In this document: positions 61,551 to 64,000 of the stretch, in pieces
Layout of the letters: every line of letters begins with the position of its first letter
Numbering within the stretch: position 1 is the stretch's first letter
Source: Tetrahymena elliotti 4EA
Taxonomy: Eukaryota > Ciliophora > Oligohymenophorea > Hymenostomatida > Tetrahymenidae
Direction: 5' to 3'
Assembly (NCBI GenBank): GCA_000231825.2
Contig: JH720301.1
Coordinates: 186,001 to 250,000, forward strand
Length of the DNA stretch: 64,000 nucleotides
Translations under genes and position numbers: made by a program
The notes under the pieces: generated by a model
Database searches by the model: none
The model's input: only the letters and a program-made list of their open reading frames with translations
What the model was told of the DNA's origin: nothing

Positions 61551-61718
61551 ATGAAATTTAAATCTTATAAAACTATTTTATTCTTAATTCATTTTTTAAT
61601 AATTCTAATTTTAGTTATTTTTGGTATTCTGTGTTATTGTAAAACAATAATTGAGGAAAATTTTGATTTTTAAATTGATTAAAAAAATAAGCTCTATAAC
61701 TTCAATTAAATTCTGTGA
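61551..61718 (+). CDS. possible 55-aa single-pass membrane micro-protein
   Basis: ATG 61551 to TGA 61716-61718 gives 55 residues: a basic start (MKFKSYKT), about 23 hydrophobic residues (ILFLIHFLIILILVIFGILCYC), then an acidic/polar tail. The basic-hydrophobic-acidic layout suits a small membrane protein, and the ATG follows an A-rich leader. In T-rich DNA such hydrophobic runs occur by chance, so coding status is uncertain. Confidence 0.3.
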
Positions 61719-62420
61719 TTTATAACAAAATATTTATTTGGTTCCTCTTATTCTTTACATCTTCAACATCTAAAAAGAATATTCTTCAAGTTTGATTTAC
61801 AAATATGCATTCTCGTTCATGTTCTCTCTTTTTATTGAATTTTAAGAATGTTTTTCGTTCAAGTTAGCTTTAAAAATATTTCTATCAATCCATTTAAAAA
61901 TAATACAAATCAAAAATCTTTTAATTTAATTAATATAATTGTTATGAAAGAATTTTGATAATAAAATTGAATATTTTATTGATAATTTATTTGACAAATA
62001 AAATTAAAATAAAAAAAACTCTTTCATGTTTAATAAATAAATTTGAAGATATAAACTATATATCTTATCAACAATTGAAGATATATCTTTACAATTATAA
62101 TTTATTAAACAGATGAAAGTGTCAAATTTTTAGAATAGATTTTAAATAGCATTTAATTGAAATTTAGATTTGGTGAAGATTAAAACTTGAATAAACTTTA
62201 TAAACATTGTATAAATAATTTTGAATAAGTTAAGTAGAACTTTGTTTGTTTTTTTTGTTGTTTATCTTTGCTTTGAATTCAGATTGATTATTAAGAAAAT
62301 AAATTTTGTAAGTGATAAAAAAACTTGTTAATTTTTTTAACAAACTTTTTTGAATTGAGAAGATAATTAAAATTTACAAATTTTGTAAAAGATACAGACA
62401 TTTTGAAAATTTGATTGATA
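61719..62420. other. intergenic with short inverted repeats
   Basis: About 700 bp upstream of the last gene. At 62046-62066 AAGATATA and TATATCTT form an inverted repeat with a 5-nt loop. The palindrome AAGATATATCTT recurs at 62078-62089. No frame was seen. Confidence 0.4.
62046..62089. repeat. paired AAGATATA inverted repeat and palindrome
   Basis: An 8-bp inverted repeat (62046-62053 / 62059-62066) is followed 11 bp later by a perfect 12-bp palindrome sharing the same half-site (62078-62089). It lies about 330 bp upstream of the gene at 62421. It could be a twin protein-binding site or chance in AT-rich DNA. Confidence 0.4.
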
Positions 62421-64000
62421 ATGATAATCAATTTTACTAATCCAAATGAAAGATCTTAATTTAATAATACTTTCTATAATACTTAGCATTTAAATCTAAC
62501 AACATTGAATTATACTATAAATAATAATGAAACATCATTTGCAAATGAATAGAGCTATTGCATAAATCGAATTAATAATACATTAAATAACTCTGCTTTT
62601 GTTGATGATAATTTGAATCCAAATTTTGACATTAGTATTTAAGCTTCTCACTAGCAAAGTGTTATACCTTCTATAAATCCTACTCATAGAAAATTCATAT
62701 TTTAAGGAAACAGTTAGAAAAACAAGAATCCAAGTTCTAATAGGCTATTAAATTGGAACGAGGAGTATTTAAATATCATTTAAAGAAAAGAAGATAATGA
62801 GAGATTCTATTTTATCAAAATATTAAATCCTTTTCCTTTAGATATTTTAGATCTTGATAAAGAAGATTAGAACTAAAATGATGAATTTGAAGAATCTAAA
62901 TAGATAAATGTCGATGCAAACATAGATGACCAAGATCCGAATTATTAAAGTGGCAAAAATGAAAATATTATCAATCAAGAAAATTAGGAGAATAATAAAA
63001 TTGATACAAATATTTAATAGTAAAAACATGTTTAAAATAAATAATCTAAATTTTAAAAAAATAAAAAGTAAAAATCTAAAAAAAGAAAACCAAGTTTAAA
63101 CCTTGAAATCTAAAAAAAAGTTGAAGAGGCAGAAATACATAACGAAAATGATGAGAATTAAGAGGAAGTAAAAGAAGATATATTAGCTCAAAACAATTAG
63201 TTTTAGAACAAAGGCATCCAATTGGTATAGGCAAATTTTTAAAATGAATAAATAGTGTTTGAGAATTAGTAAAATGGAATAAAAGAATCTGAAATAAATA
63301 GTAAAGAGATTAACATCATTCAGAATAATGAAAATTCATCATAAATTACAAAGTAGTAAAATATTCTATCAAAAATTCTTAAAAATAATGCCTTCTAGTA
63401 GGGTGAAGTTGATTCTCCTTAGAATAAAACCATAAATGCAATGGAAAAAAATAAAACACAATAAAAAGAAATGAGAAAAACGCTCAAAGAATTTTTTTCA
63501 TATTCAGATTTAATTCCAATAGATTTAAAGATTACATCTAAATGGAAAGTATCAAGACTCAAACGTTTCCTATTTAGTACAGAATTATCAAGTTGTAAAT
63601 TTGCAAAACTTATTTATCAAGGTAAAGAACTTAAAGACTTGGATATGATTTATGATTACAAAATACTTCCAGGTCATATTATATAAGCTGTCCTATAAAA
63701 AGAAGAAATTTTAAGTTAATTTTATACAAACTCAGAGAGGAGAAGGCTAGGAATAAATTAACTTTTTTCTTCAAATCCAGCATAAAATTAAGGAGATGAT
63801 CCCAGAACGCTAATTCCATTATAACATCCAGGATAATATAGGACATCCTCATAAATTTAACAGTAATTGATGAGAGAGTAGTAGTAAAGAAATATATTTA
63901 ATATCATGAATTAATAGGGATTTGATAAACTAAAGGAATAGCATAATATCTCTGACAAGGACATTATTGTTCAAAGAATTAGTTTTCATAGTAAAGCTTA
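62421..64000 (+). CDS. ubiquitin-like-domain protein with long disordered N-terminus, partial (C-terminus outside the window)
   Basis: The frame opens at ATG 62421, with an in-frame TGA 9 bp upstream, and runs past the window end: 526 complete codons are visible. Residues 1-345 are polar, Asn/Gln/Lys/Glu-rich and probably disordered, with a basic patch (residues ~215-235) and strongly acidic parts. At residues ~365-425 is a ubiquitin-like fold: FFSYSDLIPIDLKI, then VSRLKRFLF, and LIYQGKELKDLDMIYDYKILPGHIIQAVL, where the QGKxLKD...DY.I..G.xI pattern matches the ubiquitin beta3-beta5 core. The sequence after it is Gln-rich and basic with a repeated-Gln segment. A UBL inside a longer protein usually docks the proteasome, p97 or membranes; no partner domain is visible yet. 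The 3' end and possible introns are unknown. Confidence 0.72.

Noticed and set aside
1..64000. Search for CRISPR arrays, insertion sequences, rRNA, telomeric repeats and internal eliminated sequences
   Set aside because: No regularly spaced repeats, transposase-like frames, rRNA core sequence or GGGGTT/CCCCAA arrays were seen, and genes are intact apart from two doubtful loci, so a macronuclear chromosome interior fits best.

Overview
The window reads as a ciliate macronuclear chromosome segment, most like Tetrahymena. It is very AT-rich. Long coding frames appear only when TAA and TAG are read as glutamine and TGA is the sole stop. Genes carry GTA/AG introns, mostly 50 to 540 nt and much richer in A+T than the exons. 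Paramecium is unlikely because its introns are about 25 nt. All annotation here uses the ciliate code. Exon boundaries were set by hand from GT/AG signals, removal of in-frame TGA, and phase continuity. Every multi-exon model given sums to a whole number of codons.

Layout, left to right. 0.3-2.6 kb: two unknown single-exon genes (-). 3.4-6.9 kb: an axonemal STPGR/SHIPPO-type protein (-). 7.7-9.7 kb: an unknown basic protein with a doubtful stop (+) and a short ORF. 9.7-15 kb: two tandem paralogues with a C-terminal multi-pass membrane domain (-). 15.7-17.8 kb: a membrane-anchored M14 zinc carboxypeptidase (+). 18.0-24.7 kb: a 19-exon glucan synthase-like enzyme joining a GH13-like region, a GT5 glycosyltransferase and a glycogen-binding module (-). 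25.7-33.7 kb: a small mitochondrial-type membrane protein, an SLC22-like transporter and a large cysteine-rich surface protein (all +). 34.6-35.6 kb: a CDCA7-type zinc finger protein (-). 37.3-40.0 kb: the Suv3 RNA helicase (+). 40.2-43.0 kb: a tandem-GAF protein (-). 43.5-45.4 kb: a disordered protein with a PP1-docking motif pair (+). 46.1-51.3 kb: a 14-exon helical/coiled-coil protein (-). 52.2-53.2 kb: a broken-looking gene (-). 54.4-58.0 kb: a pseudokinase with a C-terminal repeat region (-). 59.1-61.0 kb: a PARN-like protein that has lost catalytic residues (-). 62.4-64.0 kb: a disordered protein with a ubiquitin-like domain, cut by the window end (+).

The genes are ordinary monocistronic eukaryotic units and do not form an operon or one pathway. 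Themes are glycogen metabolism, RNA turnover (Suv3 and the PARN-like protein), cilia, transport and surface proteins, and signalling. No transposon, rRNA, recognisable tRNA or CRISPR array was seen. The points most worth following are the GH13-like/GT5/CBM fusion, the two apparent pseudoenzymes, the all-phase-2 intron series in the repeat region of the pseudokinase, the SILK plus RVxF pair, and two loci whose reading frames look interrupted.
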